DNA from: Sulfuritalea sp.
Lineage (GTDB): Bacteria > Pseudomonadota > Gammaproteobacteria > Burkholderiales > Rhodocyclaceae
Assembly: GCA_021738105.1 (NCBI GenBank)
Contig: JAIPCS010000163.1
Coordinates: 1 to 7,622 of the forward strand
Direction of reading: 5' to 3'
Length of the DNA stretch: 7,622 nucleotides
In this document: positions 1 through 6,863 of the stretch, piece by piece
Layout: every line of letters starts with the position of its first letter
Numbering within the stretch: the first letter of the stretch is position 1
Notes under the pieces: generated by a model
The model's database searches: none
What the model was told of the DNA's origin: nothing
What the model saw: only the letters and a program-made list of their open reading frames with translations
Position numbers and translations under genes: made by a program

Positions 1-1
1 G

Positions 2-277
2 TGTTTGCGCTGGCTGCTGCAGCACGGCGTAATCGAGACGTCCGGACAGGTGTTGCGCGAAACCCTGGTGCGACTCGAGTCTGTTCCACTGGTACTGCGC
101 GTGCCTTCCCTGCCGGAATTGGCACGCGGCGCTCGAGTGCGGCTCAGCGTGGAAGGCTTCGATTTGCTGGCGGCCGAGATACGCCTGCGCTACCTTGAGC
201 TTGCGCCTGAATTGGCCGCCAATACGGGCTCTGATGCTGCCTTAGCCGGCGACGAGGAGGAGGAAGCCGCGGGGTAA
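2..277 (+). CDS. RNB-domain (RNase II/R-like) exoribonuclease, C-terminal fragment
   Basis: The reading frame is open at the left edge and ends at TAA 275-277, so only about the last 91 residues are visible. The fragment reads as a helix (LRWLLQHGVIETSG) followed by a beta-rich stretch with VPLVLRVPSLPEL and RVRLSVEGFDLLAAEIRLRY. This resembles the C-terminal S1-like end of the RNB exoribonucleases that betaproteobacteria often carry upstream of tonB and aroE. Such enzymes degrade RNA 3' to 5' in the cytoplasm. The catalytic RNB domain lies outside the window, so the assignment rests on resemblance of the tail and on gene order. The protein ends in an acidic tail with four Glu in a row (EEEEAAG). 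The purine-rich codons of this tail could also help ribosomes start on the next gene, 11 nt downstream. Confidence 0.62.
   Translation, partial: CLRWLLQHGVIETSGQVLRETLVRLESVPLVLRVPSLPELARGARVRLSVEGFDLLAAEIRLRYLELAPELAANTGSDAALAGDEEEEAAG
254..266 (+). promoter_or_regulatory. Purine-rich possible ribosome binding site for the TonB-like gene
   Basis: GAGGAGGAGGAAG is a strong match to the anti-Shine-Dalgarno sequence but lies within the poly-Glu codons of the upstream ribonuclease gene. It ends 13 nt before TTG 280 and 22 nt before ATG 289, both longer than the usual 5-9 nt. It may help reinitiation, or it may simply be Glu codons. It favours the upstream start candidates over ATG 355 or ATG 430, but weakly. 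Confidence 0.3.
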
Positions 278-288
278 AATTGGCGGTC

Positions 289-1281
289 ATGCCAATATCG
301 CCCAATCCGCCAAGGCTACCTCGCTTCTTCGGCGCGATTATTCAATCACTGCCGATGACCCGGTGGAAGCCTCCCTGGGGGACGCGCCGATGGCAATCTC
401 CCTGGCCAACGCCTGCCTTTCTTGCCGCAATGGACCCGCCGCAACGCAACCTGACGCTGGCGTTTGGGGCCTCCGTGCTGATCCACGCCGTCGCCCTCGC
501 GATTCGCTTCACACCGCCGGATTTCCTTGAAAAGACCCGCGAGCGAGCGCTCGACGTCATCCTGGTCAACAGCAAGAGTCAGAGCAAGCCACACAAGGCG
601 CAGGCCAAAGCCCAAACCAATCTCGATGGCGGCGGCAACACCGCCGAGGACCGCCGCGCCAAGACTCCACTGCCGGCTTCGCGCAAAACCCGGGAAGGTC
701 GCGACCTGCTCGAAGCCAAGCGCCGGGTTGCTGAACTGGAGGCGCGTCAGAAGGAAATAATGACGCGCCTGAAGAGCGACAAGTCGATCAGCGCGGATAA
801 AACCAAGGAAAAGCCGGGGCCTGTGCCGGAACCGACGCTTTCAGGAGTTGATCTGGTCAGTCGGTCGCTGGCGATCGCCCGTCTGCAAGGCCAGATTGCC
901 CGTCAGACCGAGGAGTACAACCAGCGGCCACGCAAGAAATTTATCGGTGCCCGGGTCGAGGAATACCGCTTTGCGCAATATGTGGAGGACTGGCGACAAA
1001 AAATCGAGCGTATCGGCAATCTCAACTACCCGTCCGCCGCCAAGGGTCGCCTGTACGGAAGCCTGGTGCTGACCGTGGTGATCAAGGCCAACGGCGATCT
1101 GAGCAGCGTCGAAGTCAACCGCTCTTCGGGCAAGCGCGTTCTGGATGTCGCGGCCACCCGCATCGTAAAAATGTCCGCACCTTTTGCCGAGTTTCCGAAA
1201 TCGATCAGCGCCGATACCGATGTGATCGAGATCACCCGCACCTGGACCTTTACCAACAAAGACCAACTGAGTTCAGAATGA
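289..1281 (+). CDS. TonB-like energy transducer protein
   Basis: This is a 330-residue protein with TonB architecture. A 47-residue basic, proline-rich N-terminus precedes a single transmembrane helix at about residues 55-72. That helix contains S62-VLI-H66, the same SxxxH spacing as Ser16/His20 of E. coli TonB, which are needed for coupling to ExbB/ExbD. A Lys/Ala/Gln-rich linker follows, with a charged, probably coiled-coil stretch near 133-165. A TonB C-terminal domain spans about 226-325, with the Y247-P248 motif, LTVVIKANGDL and a conserved SSG...LDVAA segment. Known TonB proteins transmit proton-motive force to outer-membrane receptors. No exbB, exbD or receptor gene is visible here, so the partner is unknown. 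The start is uncertain: TTG 280, ATG 289, ATG 355 and ATG 430 are all in frame, and ATG 430 would place the helix close to the N-terminus as in classical TonB. None has a good ribosome binding site at normal spacing. Confidence 0.8.
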   Translation: MPISPNPPRLPRFFGAIIQSLPMTRWKPPWGTRRWQSPWPTPAFLAAMDPPQRNLTLAFGASVLIHAVALAIRFTPPDFLEKTRERALDVILVNSKSQSKPHKAQAKAQTNLDGGGNTAEDRRAKTPLPASRKTREGRDLLEAKRRVAELEARQKEIMTRLKSDKSISADKTKEKPGPVPEPTLSGVDLVSRSLAIARLQGQIARQTEEYNQRPRKKFIGARVEEYRFAQYVEDWRQKIERIGNLNYPSAAKGRLYGSLVLTVVIKANGDLSSVEVNRSSGKRVLDVAATRIVKMSAPFAEFPKSISADTDVIEITRTWTFTNKDQLSSE

Positions 1282-1284
1282 GCC

Positions 1285-2130
1285 ATGACTGACCGCTACG
1301 CCGTGTTTGGCAATCCCATCGGACACAGTAAATCGCCGCGGATTCATGCACTGTTCGCTGCTCAGATCAGGCAGGACATCAGCTATGAAGCGATACTTGC
1401 CGAAATCGACGGATTCGCCGCAGCAATCAACGCCTTTGTTGTATCGGGGAAAGGGCCTGCGCGCGGTGCCAATGTCACCGTGCCCTTCAAGGAAGACGCT
1501 TTTCGTCTTGCAACGCAGCGCACCGTGCGCGCCGAAGCGGCCGGCGCAGTGAACACCCTGAGCTTTGACAACGGCGCAATCCTTGGTGACAACACCGATG
1601 GAGCCGGCCTGCTGCGCGACTTGAAGCACAATCTTGGCTGCGACCCGGCGGGGCGTCGTGTTCTGCTGCTGGGAGCCGGTGGGGCCGCACGCGGCGTGAT
1701 CCTGCCACTATTGCTGGAACATCCTGCGGAACTGCTGATCGCCAATCGCACCGAGGAAACCGCCGCGCGTCTTGCCCTTGAATTTGCCCACCCACGCGCC
1801 AACCTGCCGGATGACACCGTCAATGTCAAACCTGAAGGAAGCGGCTTTTCCGGTCTGGAAGGCCGTTCATTCGATCTGATCATCAACGCCACATCGGCCG
1901 GGCTCAAAGGTGCTGTCTTACCATTGCCGACGTCCGTGTTCGGGCCACGCTGCATTGCCTATGACATGGTTTATGGTCGCGAGACACCGTTCCTCAAACA
2001 GGCTCACGAGGCAGGTGCCAAGACGGCCGATGGGCTGGGCATGCTGGTCGAACAGGCGGCCGAGGCATTTTTCATCTGGCGTGGCGTGCGTCCGCAGACC
2101 GCAGCCATTATCGCGATGCTCAAAGAATGA
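1285..2130 (+). CDS. aroE: Shikimate dehydrogenase (NADP+)
   Basis: This 281-residue protein has the full AroE layout. It catalyses NADPH-dependent reduction of 3-dehydroshikimate to shikimate, in the cytoplasmic route to chorismate and the aromatic amino acids. The N-terminal substrate domain begins YAVFGNPIGHSKSP with the shikimate-binding S15-K16-S17-P18. N63-VTVPF-K69 supplies the catalytic Lys, and N103-T-D105 supplies its partner Asp. The nucleotide-binding domain has the glycine-rich loop GAGGAARG at 130-137, and N154-R155-T156, the motif that recognises the NADP 2'-phosphate. Q257 in GMLVEQAAEAF matches the conserved C-terminal Gln. Length is typical and every key residue is present. 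The ATG lies 3 nt after the TonB-like stop, and the 3' end overlaps mtgA by ATGA, so translation is probably coupled on both sides. Confidence 0.96.
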   Translation: MTDRYAVFGNPIGHSKSPRIHALFAAQIRQDISYEAILAEIDGFAAAINAFVVSGKGPARGANVTVPFKEDAFRLATQRTVRAEAAGAVNTLSFDNGAILGDNTDGAGLLRDLKHNLGCDPAGRRVLLLGAGGAARGVILPLLLEHPAELLIANRTEETAARLALEFAHPRANLPDDTVNVKPEGSGFSGLEGRSFDLIINATSAGLKGAVLPLPTSVFGPRCIAYDMVYGRETPFLKQAHEAGAKTADGLGMLVEQAAEAFFIWRGVRPQTAAIIAMLKE

Positions 2131-2825
2131 GGCCCGCACCGCGCTGGCTGAAAATCGGGCTCCTCACCCTGGCCGGTGCGCTGCTACTTTGGCAAGGCTG
2201 GTATCTGGGTTGGGTGCTGTGGTGGAAATGGGTAAATCCGGAAACAACCAGCTTCCAGAGCCAGCGCCTGAGCGAGGCACGCCAAAAGAATCCGAAGGCA
2301 CAGCTCAAACGCACTTGGGTGCCCTACGAAAAGATCTCGGTTCAGCTCAAGCGCGCCGTGATCGCCGCCGAGGATGACAAGTTCGTCGATCACGAGGGTT
2401 TCGACTGGGAAGGCATTCAGCGCGCCATCGAGAAGAACCAGAAAAAGGGCAAGGTCGTCGCCGGCGGCTCGACGATCACCCAACAACTGGCCAAGAACCT
2501 GCTGCTGTCGCCGACCAAATCGGTCATGCGCAAGGCTGAAGAAGCCATCATCACGGTCTGGATCGAATTGCTGTGGAGCAAACGACGCATTCTTGAGGTC
2601 TATCTCAACGTCGTCGAATGGGGTGACGGACTGTTTGGCGCCGAAGCCGCGGCCCGCCGTTACTTCGGCATTTCCTCCGCTCAACTCAGCGCAGACCAGG
2701 CGGCGCATCTCGCCGTAATGCTGCCCGCCCCGCGCCGTTATGAACGCAATCCGAACTCGGCCTATCTCACCGGTCGCGCAAGACTGATTACCGGACGCAT
2801 GCCCCACGCCGAAGTGCCGCCCTGA
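2127..2825 (+). CDS. mtgA: Monofunctional biosynthetic peptidoglycan glycosyltransferase
   Basis: This 232-residue GT51 enzyme polymerises lipid II into glycan strands at the periplasmic face of the inner membrane. Residues 9-34 form one membrane anchor, unusually rich in tryptophan (W22, W25, W29, W32, W33, W35). TWVPYEKIS starts the folded domain. A-E82-D-D-K-F carries the first catalytic Glu. GGSTITQQLAKNLLL (113-127) and RKAEEA with E139 match the next GT51 motifs, E139 lying 57 residues after E82 as in E. coli PBP1b (E233/E290). ILEVYLNVVEWG and FGAEAAARRYF complete the set. There is no transpeptidase domain, which separates it from class A penicillin-binding proteins. Length is close to E. 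coli MtgA (about 240). The start ATG overlaps the aroE stop in ATGA, which points to coupled translation. Confidence 0.95.
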   Translation: MRPAPRWLKIGLLTLAGALLLWQGWYLGWVLWWKWVNPETTSFQSQRLSEARQKNPKAQLKRTWVPYEKISVQLKRAVIAAEDDKFVDHEGFDWEGIQRAIEKNQKKGKVVAGGSTITQQLAKNLLLSPTKSVMRKAEEAIITVWIELLWSKRRILEVYLNVVEWGDGLFGAEAAARRYFGISSAQLSADQAAHLAVMLPAPRRYERNPNSAYLTGRARLITGRMPHAEVPP

Positions 2826-2836
2826 GTCCCAGCAGA

Positions 2837-2842
2837 TACAAT
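2837..2842 (+). promoter_or_regulatory. Possible -10 element for mgtE
   Basis: TACAAT in the 40-nt gap between mtgA and mgtE is one base from the sigma70 -10 consensus TATAAT and sits 24 nt before the mgtE ATG. No good -35 box is seen about 17 nt upstream, at the end of mtgA. It would leave a leader of only about 15-20 nt, too short for a magnesium riboswitch. Confidence 0.28.
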
Positions 2843-2865
2843 GAAGGGCTTCCACGAGAACGCTC

Positions 2866-4329
2866 ATGAATCAGCCGGCCTCCACTCCACCCGATCGCGA
2901 CGAGCCACACCACCAGGACGACGTGCAGGACACGCTGCGTGAAGTCCAGGTTTTGCTCGCGCGACAGAAACGCGTGGAAACCCTGGTACATCGGCAGGAC
3001 ATGCCGCGCCACGAGTTGGTCGAGAATCTGGTTCACAAACAGCATCTCGCGGAACTGCAGCACAGGCTCGAGGAACTTCACTCCGCAGACATCGCCTACA
3101 TTCTTGAGGCGCTGCCGCTCGACGAGCGCCTGCTGGTGTGGGATCTGGTCAAGACCGAATATGACGGCGACGTTCTGCTCGAAGTTTCCGATGCGGTACG
3201 CGAATCGCTCATCGAGAGCATGGCGCCTTCGGAACTGGTGGCTGCGGCGGAGAACCTCGATACCGACGAGCTGGCCGATCTGGCACCGGATTTGCCCGAT
3301 GGCGTACTGGCCGACGTTTTCCGCTCCCTGCCGCCGGAAGGGCGCGAAGAGTTGCGCGCGGTCATGTCCTACGAGGAGGATACGGTTGGCGCCTTGATGG
3401 ATTTCGATATGGTCACCGTTCGTGAGGATGTGGCCCTTGACGTGGTATTGCGCTACCTGCGTCGCTTCGACGAGTTGCCCGATCACACCGATAAGCTTTT
3501 TGTCGTTGATCGTGATGATCACTTGCGCGGCGTGCTGCCCCTCAACGTGTTGCTGGTCAAGGCACCGGAAACCGAAGTATCCGAGGTGATGCACAAGGAA
3601 ATTTTCACCCTGGAACCCGGCGACAAGGCCGAGGCAGCCGCACAGGCCTTTGAGCGATACGACCTGGTCTCGGCACCGGTGGTCGACATGCATCGCAAGC
3701 TGGTTGGCCGCGTCACGGTGAATGCCGTGGTCGACTACATTCGAGAAGAAGCAGAGGCCGATCAGTTGGCACAGGCCGGCCTGATCGAAGAGGAAGACAT
3801 CTTCGCCCCGGTGATTGATTCGGTGAAAAACCGCTGGGCCTGGCTGGCGATCAATCTCGTGACTGCATTCATCGCCAGTCGCGTGATCGGTGCTTTCGAG
3901 GGCTCCATTGAAAAACTCGTGGCGCTCGCCGCGCTGATGCCCATCGTTGCGGGTATCGGTGGCAACGCCGGTAATCAGACCATCACCATGATCGTGCGCG
4001 CCATCGCCATGGGACTGGTGGAACCGGATGCTGAAAGACGCTTGCTGAGAAAAGAGTTTGGTGTGGCCCTGATCAACGGCGTGATCTGGGGCGGGCTGCT
4101 GGGTCTGGTTGCCTGGTGGCTCTATGACGACATGCGTTTGGGCGCGGTGATGACGGCGGCCATGATTCTCAACCTGCTGGTAGCCGCGGGGGTGGGCGTG
4201 CTGATTCCGATGACCCTGCAAAAGCTCGGACGCGATCCGGCGATCGGCGCTTCGGTAATGATCACTGCCGTGACCGATTCGGGTGGCTTCCTGATTTTCC
4301 TCGGTCTGGCGACAATATTCCTGATTTAG
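2866..4329 (+). CDS. mgtE: MgtE-family magnesium channel/transporter
   Basis: This 487-residue inner-membrane protein takes up Mg2+ and, in studied relatives, closes when cytosolic Mg2+ is high. The N-terminal 60 residues are polar. An MgtE_N helical domain follows at about 63-165, with HSADIAYILEALPLDER. Two CBS domains follow, at roughly 176-235 (DKLFVVDRDDHLRGVLPL) and 236-295 (SAPVVDMHRKLVGRVTV). The membrane domain starts near N322 and has about five helices. It includes the family signature MP-IVAGIGGNAGNQT at 358-372, and D471 in TDSGGFLIFLGLA, equivalent to the pore Asp (D432) of Thermus thermophilus MgtE. The acidic residues spread over the N and CBS domains fit Mg2+ sensing. It is somewhat longer than Thermus MgtE (450), mainly at the N-terminus. 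The upstream Shine-Dalgarno is weak (CGAGAA). It may be transcribed with mtgA. Confidence 0.95.
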   Translation: MNQPASTPPDRDEPHHQDDVQDTLREVQVLLARQKRVETLVHRQDMPRHELVENLVHKQHLAELQHRLEELHSADIAYILEALPLDERLLVWDLVKTEYDGDVLLEVSDAVRESLIESMAPSELVAAAENLDTDELADLAPDLPDGVLADVFRSLPPEGREELRAVMSYEEDTVGALMDFDMVTVREDVALDVVLRYLRRFDELPDHTDKLFVVDRDDHLRGVLPLNVLLVKAPETEVSEVMHKEIFTLEPGDKAEAAAQAFERYDLVSAPVVDMHRKLVGRVTVNAVVDYIREEAEADQLAQAGLIEEEDIFAPVIDSVKNRWAWLAINLVTAFIASRVIGAFEGSIEKLVALAALMPIVAGIGGNAGNQTITMIVRAIAMGLVEPDAERRLLRKEFGVALINGVIWGGLLGLVAWWLYDDMRLGAVMTAAMILNLLVAAGVGVLIPMTLQKLGRDPAIGASVMITAVTDSGGFLIFLGLATIFLI

Positions 4330-4415
4330 CTTTCGCCTAATCCGGGATGGTCATCTATCGCCCGCTTCGCGCAGTTCTCATACGCTGCCTGGATCGAATG
4401 ATTTCGCGTTAACGC
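4330..4415. other. Convergent intergenic gap, no gene seen
   Basis: This stretch separates the 3' ends of mgtE (+) and the SMR exporter (-). It contains only very short inverted repeats, such as CGC-TTC-GCG near 4370 and CGAA-TGAT-TTCG near 4396. Neither has a long stem or a T-tract, so no intrinsic terminator can be called for either direction. No coding potential is apparent. Confidence 0.6.
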
Positions 4416-4754
4416 CTACCTCGTCACCAGCTTCAGGCCTACGATGCCGGCGACGATCAGACCGATCGACACCAGTCGGGCAATCTCGCGTGACTCGTTG
4501 AACAAGGCCATGCCCAGCAAGGCGGTACCCACCGCACCGATGCCGGTCCAGACGGCATAGGCGGTCCCTACCGGCAGGGTTTTCAGCGACCAGGCCAGCA
4601 GAATGACAGAGGCAGCCATGGCGGTCAGCGTCCAGACGCTGGGCGCCAGTCGTGTAAAGCCTTCGGTGTATTTCAGGCCAATGGCCCAGCCAACCTCACA
4701 AACACCGGCGACCAGCAGCACGGCCCAGGCCGCGGCAGGCGTCAATACCGGCAT
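4416..4754 (-). CDS. gdx: SMR-family guanidinium exporter (Gdx/SugE type)
   Basis: This 112-residue protein of the small multidrug resistance family has four helices, at about 11-28, 37-57, 62-83 and 90-110. Members work as antiparallel dimers in the inner membrane, exchanging substrate for protons. It closely resembles E. coli SugE, sharing VGLKYT/IGLKYT, GF-RL-PSV and [22 protein letters not shown] segments. With an offset of seven residues, the binding-site residues of the Gdx-Clo guanidinium exporter are all present: E20 (proton/substrate Glu), W23, S49, Y66 and W69. The [13 protein letters not shown] signature separates Gdx from EmrE-type drug pumps, so guanidinium export is the best guess; broad drug resistance is unlikely. 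The only nearby in-frame ATG is at 4754, with no clear Shine-Dalgarno. The gene follows hemL by 59 nt and may be its distal partner. No guanidine riboswitch is evident upstream. Confidence 0.9.
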   Translation of the reverse strand: MPVLTPAAAWAVLLVAGVCEVGWAIGLKYTEGFTRLAPSVWTLTAMAASVILLAWSLKTLPVGTAYAVWTGIGAVGTALLGMALFNESREIARLVSIGLIVAGIVGLKLVTR

Positions 4755-4792
4755 GGAAGTTTCGGCCGCCGTATCACCATCGCCGAGTTTTT

Positions 4793-4819
4793 GGCTGCGA
4801 CTCGCGCATTCGCTCAGCC
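4793..4819 (-). other. Hairpin straddling the hemL stop codon
   Basis: On the - strand, GGCT and GCGA pair with TCGC and AGCC around the 9-nt loop ATGCGCGAG. This gives an 8-bp stem interrupted by a 2-nt bulge (GA) that is part of the hemL TGA stop. On the same strand it is followed by AAAAA, not by T residues, so it does not look like an intrinsic terminator. It could stabilise or punctuate the hemL-gdx transcript, or be chance in GC-rich DNA. Confidence 0.3.
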
Positions 4820-6091
4820 TCTGCTGAAAATCGCGTCGGCCGCTGCCACCGTGTCCGCGATGTCAGCGTCCGTGTGGGCGGCAGAAACGAAGCCGGCCTC
4901 GAAAGCCGACGGTGCGAAATAGAAACCGGCCTCGAGCATGGCGTGGAAAAACCGGTTGAAGGCATCCTTGTCGGAGGCCATCACCTCCGCATAGGACGTC
5001 GGTGGCAGGGTGGCAAAATAAAGGCCGAACATGCCGCCGACAGATTGCGCGCTGAATCGGACCCCGTGCTTTGCCGCAACACCGGCCAGACCCTCGACCA
5101 GTGACAGAGTGCGCGCTACCAGCGTCTCATAGAACCCCGGCGTGGCGATTTTCTTCAGGGTAACGAGGCCGGCAGCCACCGAAAGCGGATTGCCCGAGAG
5201 CGTGCCCGCCTGATACACCGGCCCCAACGGAGCAATTTTTTCCATGATCTCGCGTCGCCCCCCAAACGCGCCCAGCGGCATGCCGCCACCGACCACTTTG
5301 CCGAACGTCGACAGGTCCGGTGTAATACCGTAGAGGCCCTGCGCGGAGCTTGGGCCGACACGAAAACCGGTCATCACTTCATCGAAAATCAATACCGCGC
5401 CGTATTGCGTGCACAACTCGCGCATGGCGGCGAGAAACTCGGGTTTGGGCGCAATCAGGTTCATGTTGCCGGCAACGGGTTCCACGATCACGCAGGCAAT
5501 GCCGTTGCCATGCGCCGAGAATGCGTCGCGCAGACCTTGCGCGTCGTTGTAATCAAGCACCAGAGTGTGCTGCGCGAGATCGGCCGGCACCCCGGCGGAA
5601 GACGGGTTGCCGAAGGTCAGCAGGCCGGAACCGGCTTTGACCAGCAGACTGTCACCATGACCGTGGTAACAGCCTTCGAACTTGACAATGGTGTCGCGCC
5701 CGGTAAATCCGCGCGCCAGACGAATCGCGCTCATGGTGGCTTCGGTGCCTGAGGACACCAGGCGCACCATATCCATGCTCGGCACGCGGGCGACGAGTAA
5801 TTCGGCCAGCTCGATTTCGGCCTCCGTCGGTGCTCCGAAAGAAAGCCCTTGCGACGCCGCTTCCTGCACGGCACGCACGGTGTCGGCATCGGCGTGACCG
5901 AGGATCAGCGGACCCCAGGAACCGACATAATCAACATACGCCTTGCCGTCTGCATCCCAGACGCGGGCGCCTTTACCGCGGGCAAAAAACCGCGGCGCAC
6001 CACCCACCGATCGAAAGGCACGTACCGGTGAATTCACACCGCCGGGAATGGTTTTCTGGGCACGGGTGAAGAGTTCTTCGTTGCGAGTCAT
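4814..6091 (-). CDS. hemL: Glutamate-1-semialdehyde 2,1-aminomutase
   Basis: This 425-residue PLP enzyme converts glutamate-1-semialdehyde to 5-aminolevulinate, the last step of the C5 route that starts heme and other tetrapyrroles in the cytoplasm. Conserved features are [21 protein letters not shown] at the N-terminus, SSGTEA at 113-118 for phosphate binding, Y142-H143 stacking near the cofactor, and D237-EVMTGFR, which binds the pyridine nitrogen. STFG-K265 holds the Schiff-base lysine at the same number as in E. coli HemL, followed by [13 protein letters not shown]. The length is typical. The frame stays open upstream of the start, but ATG 6091 has AGGA seven nt before it and matches the family N-terminus. 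Codons beyond it would overlap thiE. The gene begins 43 nt after thiE. An alternative class III aminotransferase role is unlikely given the near-complete match. Confidence 0.97.
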   Translation of the reverse strand: MTRNEELFTRAQKTIPGGVNSPVRAFRSVGGAPRFFARGKGARVWDADGKAYVDYVGSWGPLILGHADADTVRAVQEAASQGLSFGAPTEAEIELAELLVARVPSMDMVRLVSSGTEATMSAIRLARGFTGRDTIVKFEGCYHGHGDSLLVKAGSGLLTFGNPSSAGVPADLAQHTLVLDYNDAQGLRDAFSAHGNGIACVIVEPVAGNMNLIAPKPEFLAAMRELCTQYGAVLIFDEVMTGFRVGPSSAQGLYGITPDLSTFGKVVGGGMPLGAFGGRREIMEKIAPLGPVYQAGTLSGNPLSVAAGLVTLKKIATPGFYETLVARTLSLVEGLAGVAAKHGVRFSAQSVGGMFGLYFATLPPTSYAEVMASDKDAFNRFFHAMLEAGFYFAPSAFEAGFVSAAHTDADIADTVAAADAIFSRG

Positions 6092-6098
6092 GGAAAAG

Positions 6099-6102
6099 TC
6101 CT
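6099..6102 (-). promoter_or_regulatory. hemL: Ribosome binding site of hemL
   Basis: AGGA on the - strand lies 7 nt before ATG 6091. It fixes this ATG as the hemL start, against the in-frame codons further upstream that run into thiE. Confidence 0.7.
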
Positions 6103-6134
6103 GTGGTTCGTCATACGCAGATGTTTTGTGCGGC

Positions 6135-6791
6135 TCAGCGGGCCGGACTTTTCCGTCCGCGTCCGGATTGCGGTTTGAACAGTCGTTGATAGTCCTCGGC
6201 CCGCTTCTTGATGTCCATTGCGTCAAACAAGTCGCTGACGACGGCAAGGATATCCGCGCCGGCATCGATCACCTGCTGAGCGTTGCCGAGAGTAATTCCG
6301 CCAATGGCTGCCACCGGCAAACCGAAGCGACGCGCTTCGCCCAACAATTCCAGCGGTGCGTGTACAGCGCCAGGTTTGGTGCGCGAAGGAAATATGCTGC
6401 CGAACGCCAGATAGTCGGCTCCTGCCGCCGCCGCCTCTTCACCCCGGGCCAACTCGTTGTAGCAGGACACACCCAAAATGCGTTTGGGTCCGAGGGCGTC
6501 ACGCGCGGCGGCCAGTGATCCGCCCGGCGCATCGTCGCGGCCGATGTGGGCCCCGTCGGCGCCGATTTCCACCGCCAGCCAGACATCGTCATTGATGATC
6601 AAGCGGGCCCCGACCGCGTGGCAAATGCGCAACATTTCGGCAGCCTGCGCACGTCGCAGTGCGCTCGAGGCCAGCTTGTTGCGATATTGAACCAGAGGCG
6701 TTCCGCCATCGAGCGCGGCCTTCACCAGCGCGGAAAGCCTCGGCAGCAGGAAATCATCAAGCGTGACTGCGCACAGTCCGTGCAGCTTCAT
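6135..6791 (-). CDS. thiE: Thiamine-phosphate synthase
   Basis: This 218-residue TIM-barrel enzyme joins hydroxymethylpyrimidine diphosphate to thiazole phosphate, giving thiamine phosphate and pyrophosphate. Visible family motifs are Q35-YRN-K39 for pyrophosphate binding, IIN67-D68-D69 with the Mg2+-binding Asp, and [11 protein letters not shown] (78-87), where many relatives have HLGQ-D. GVSCYN (107-112), [14 protein letters not shown] (129-142, the P-T-TK loop with Ser in place of Thr) and IGGIT (163-167) complete the set. The C-terminus has a basic tail (GRGRKSPAR) not needed for the fold. ATG 6791 is preferred over the in-frame GTG at 6803 because GGGTG lies 5 nt upstream of it and [10 protein letters not shown] looks like a normal ThiE beginning. 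The gene sits between thiD and hemL on the same strand and is probably co-transcribed with both. Confidence 0.93.
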   Translation of the reverse strand: MKLHGLCAVTLDDFLLPRLSALVKAALDGGTPLVQYRNKLASSALRRAQAAEMLRICHAVGARLIINDDVWLAVEIGADGAHIGRDDAPGGSLAAARDALGPKRILGVSCYNELARGEEAAAAGADYLAFGSIFPSRTKPGAVHAPLELLGEARRFGLPVAAIGGITLGNAQQVIDAGADILAVVSDLFDAMDIKKRAEDYQRLFKPQSGRGRKSPAR

Positions 6792-6863
6792 GCCGGCACC
6801 CACACAAATAACGACGGCCTTTGCCCGAGAACGTACTCGATATTCTTTGCCGTATAGGGTTTG
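6792..6863 (-). other. thiD-thiE spacer, in frame with both genes
   Basis: After the thiD TAA there are 24 sense codons leading without another stop to the thiE ATG. They would read QTLYGKEYRVRSRAKAVVIC then VGAG. The basic middle part has no recognised motif. No thiamine pyrophosphate riboswitch, strong promoter or terminator is seen here. A 27-codon frame from a GTG overlapping the thiD stop also ends in the ATGA of thiE, but it has no recognisable product. Confidence 0.45.

Noticed and set aside
1383..1955. A 190-codon - strand open frame inside aroE.
   Set aside because: It is rich in Arg, Ser, Ala and Pro, low in recognisable structure, and lies wholly opposite an intact aroE.
2826..2865. 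A magnesium riboswitch (M-box) before mgtE.
   Set aside because: The gap is 40 nt, far too short for that RNA, and the upstream sequence is mtgA coding.
2184..2867. A 227-codon - strand open frame opposite mtgA.
   Set aside because: It shows no family motif, while the + strand frame has every GT51 motif.
2788..4221. A 477-codon open frame on the - strand opposite mgtE.
   Set aside because: Its translation is His/Gln-rich with no recognisable domain, and the + strand holds a complete MgtE with all family motifs. It is a GC-driven antisense shadow.
4330..4415. A bidirectional terminator between mgtE and gdx.
   Set aside because: The inverted repeats are only 3-4 bp long and no T-tract follows in either direction.
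4755..4813. A mini-ykkC (guanidine-II) riboswitch upstream of gdx.
   Set aside because: Only one ACGG is found on the - strand and it is not in a hairpin loop; the required tandem hairpins are absent.
6092..6265. An upstream in-frame extension of hemL by 58 codons.
   Set aside because: It would overlap thiE by about 130 nt. ATG 6091 has an AGGA at good spacing and matches the normal HemL N-terminus.
6792..6863. A small gene (for example rubredoxin-like) between thiD and thiE.
   Set aside because: No frame shows paired CxxC motifs or any known small-protein pattern, and the longest candidate has only 27 codons.
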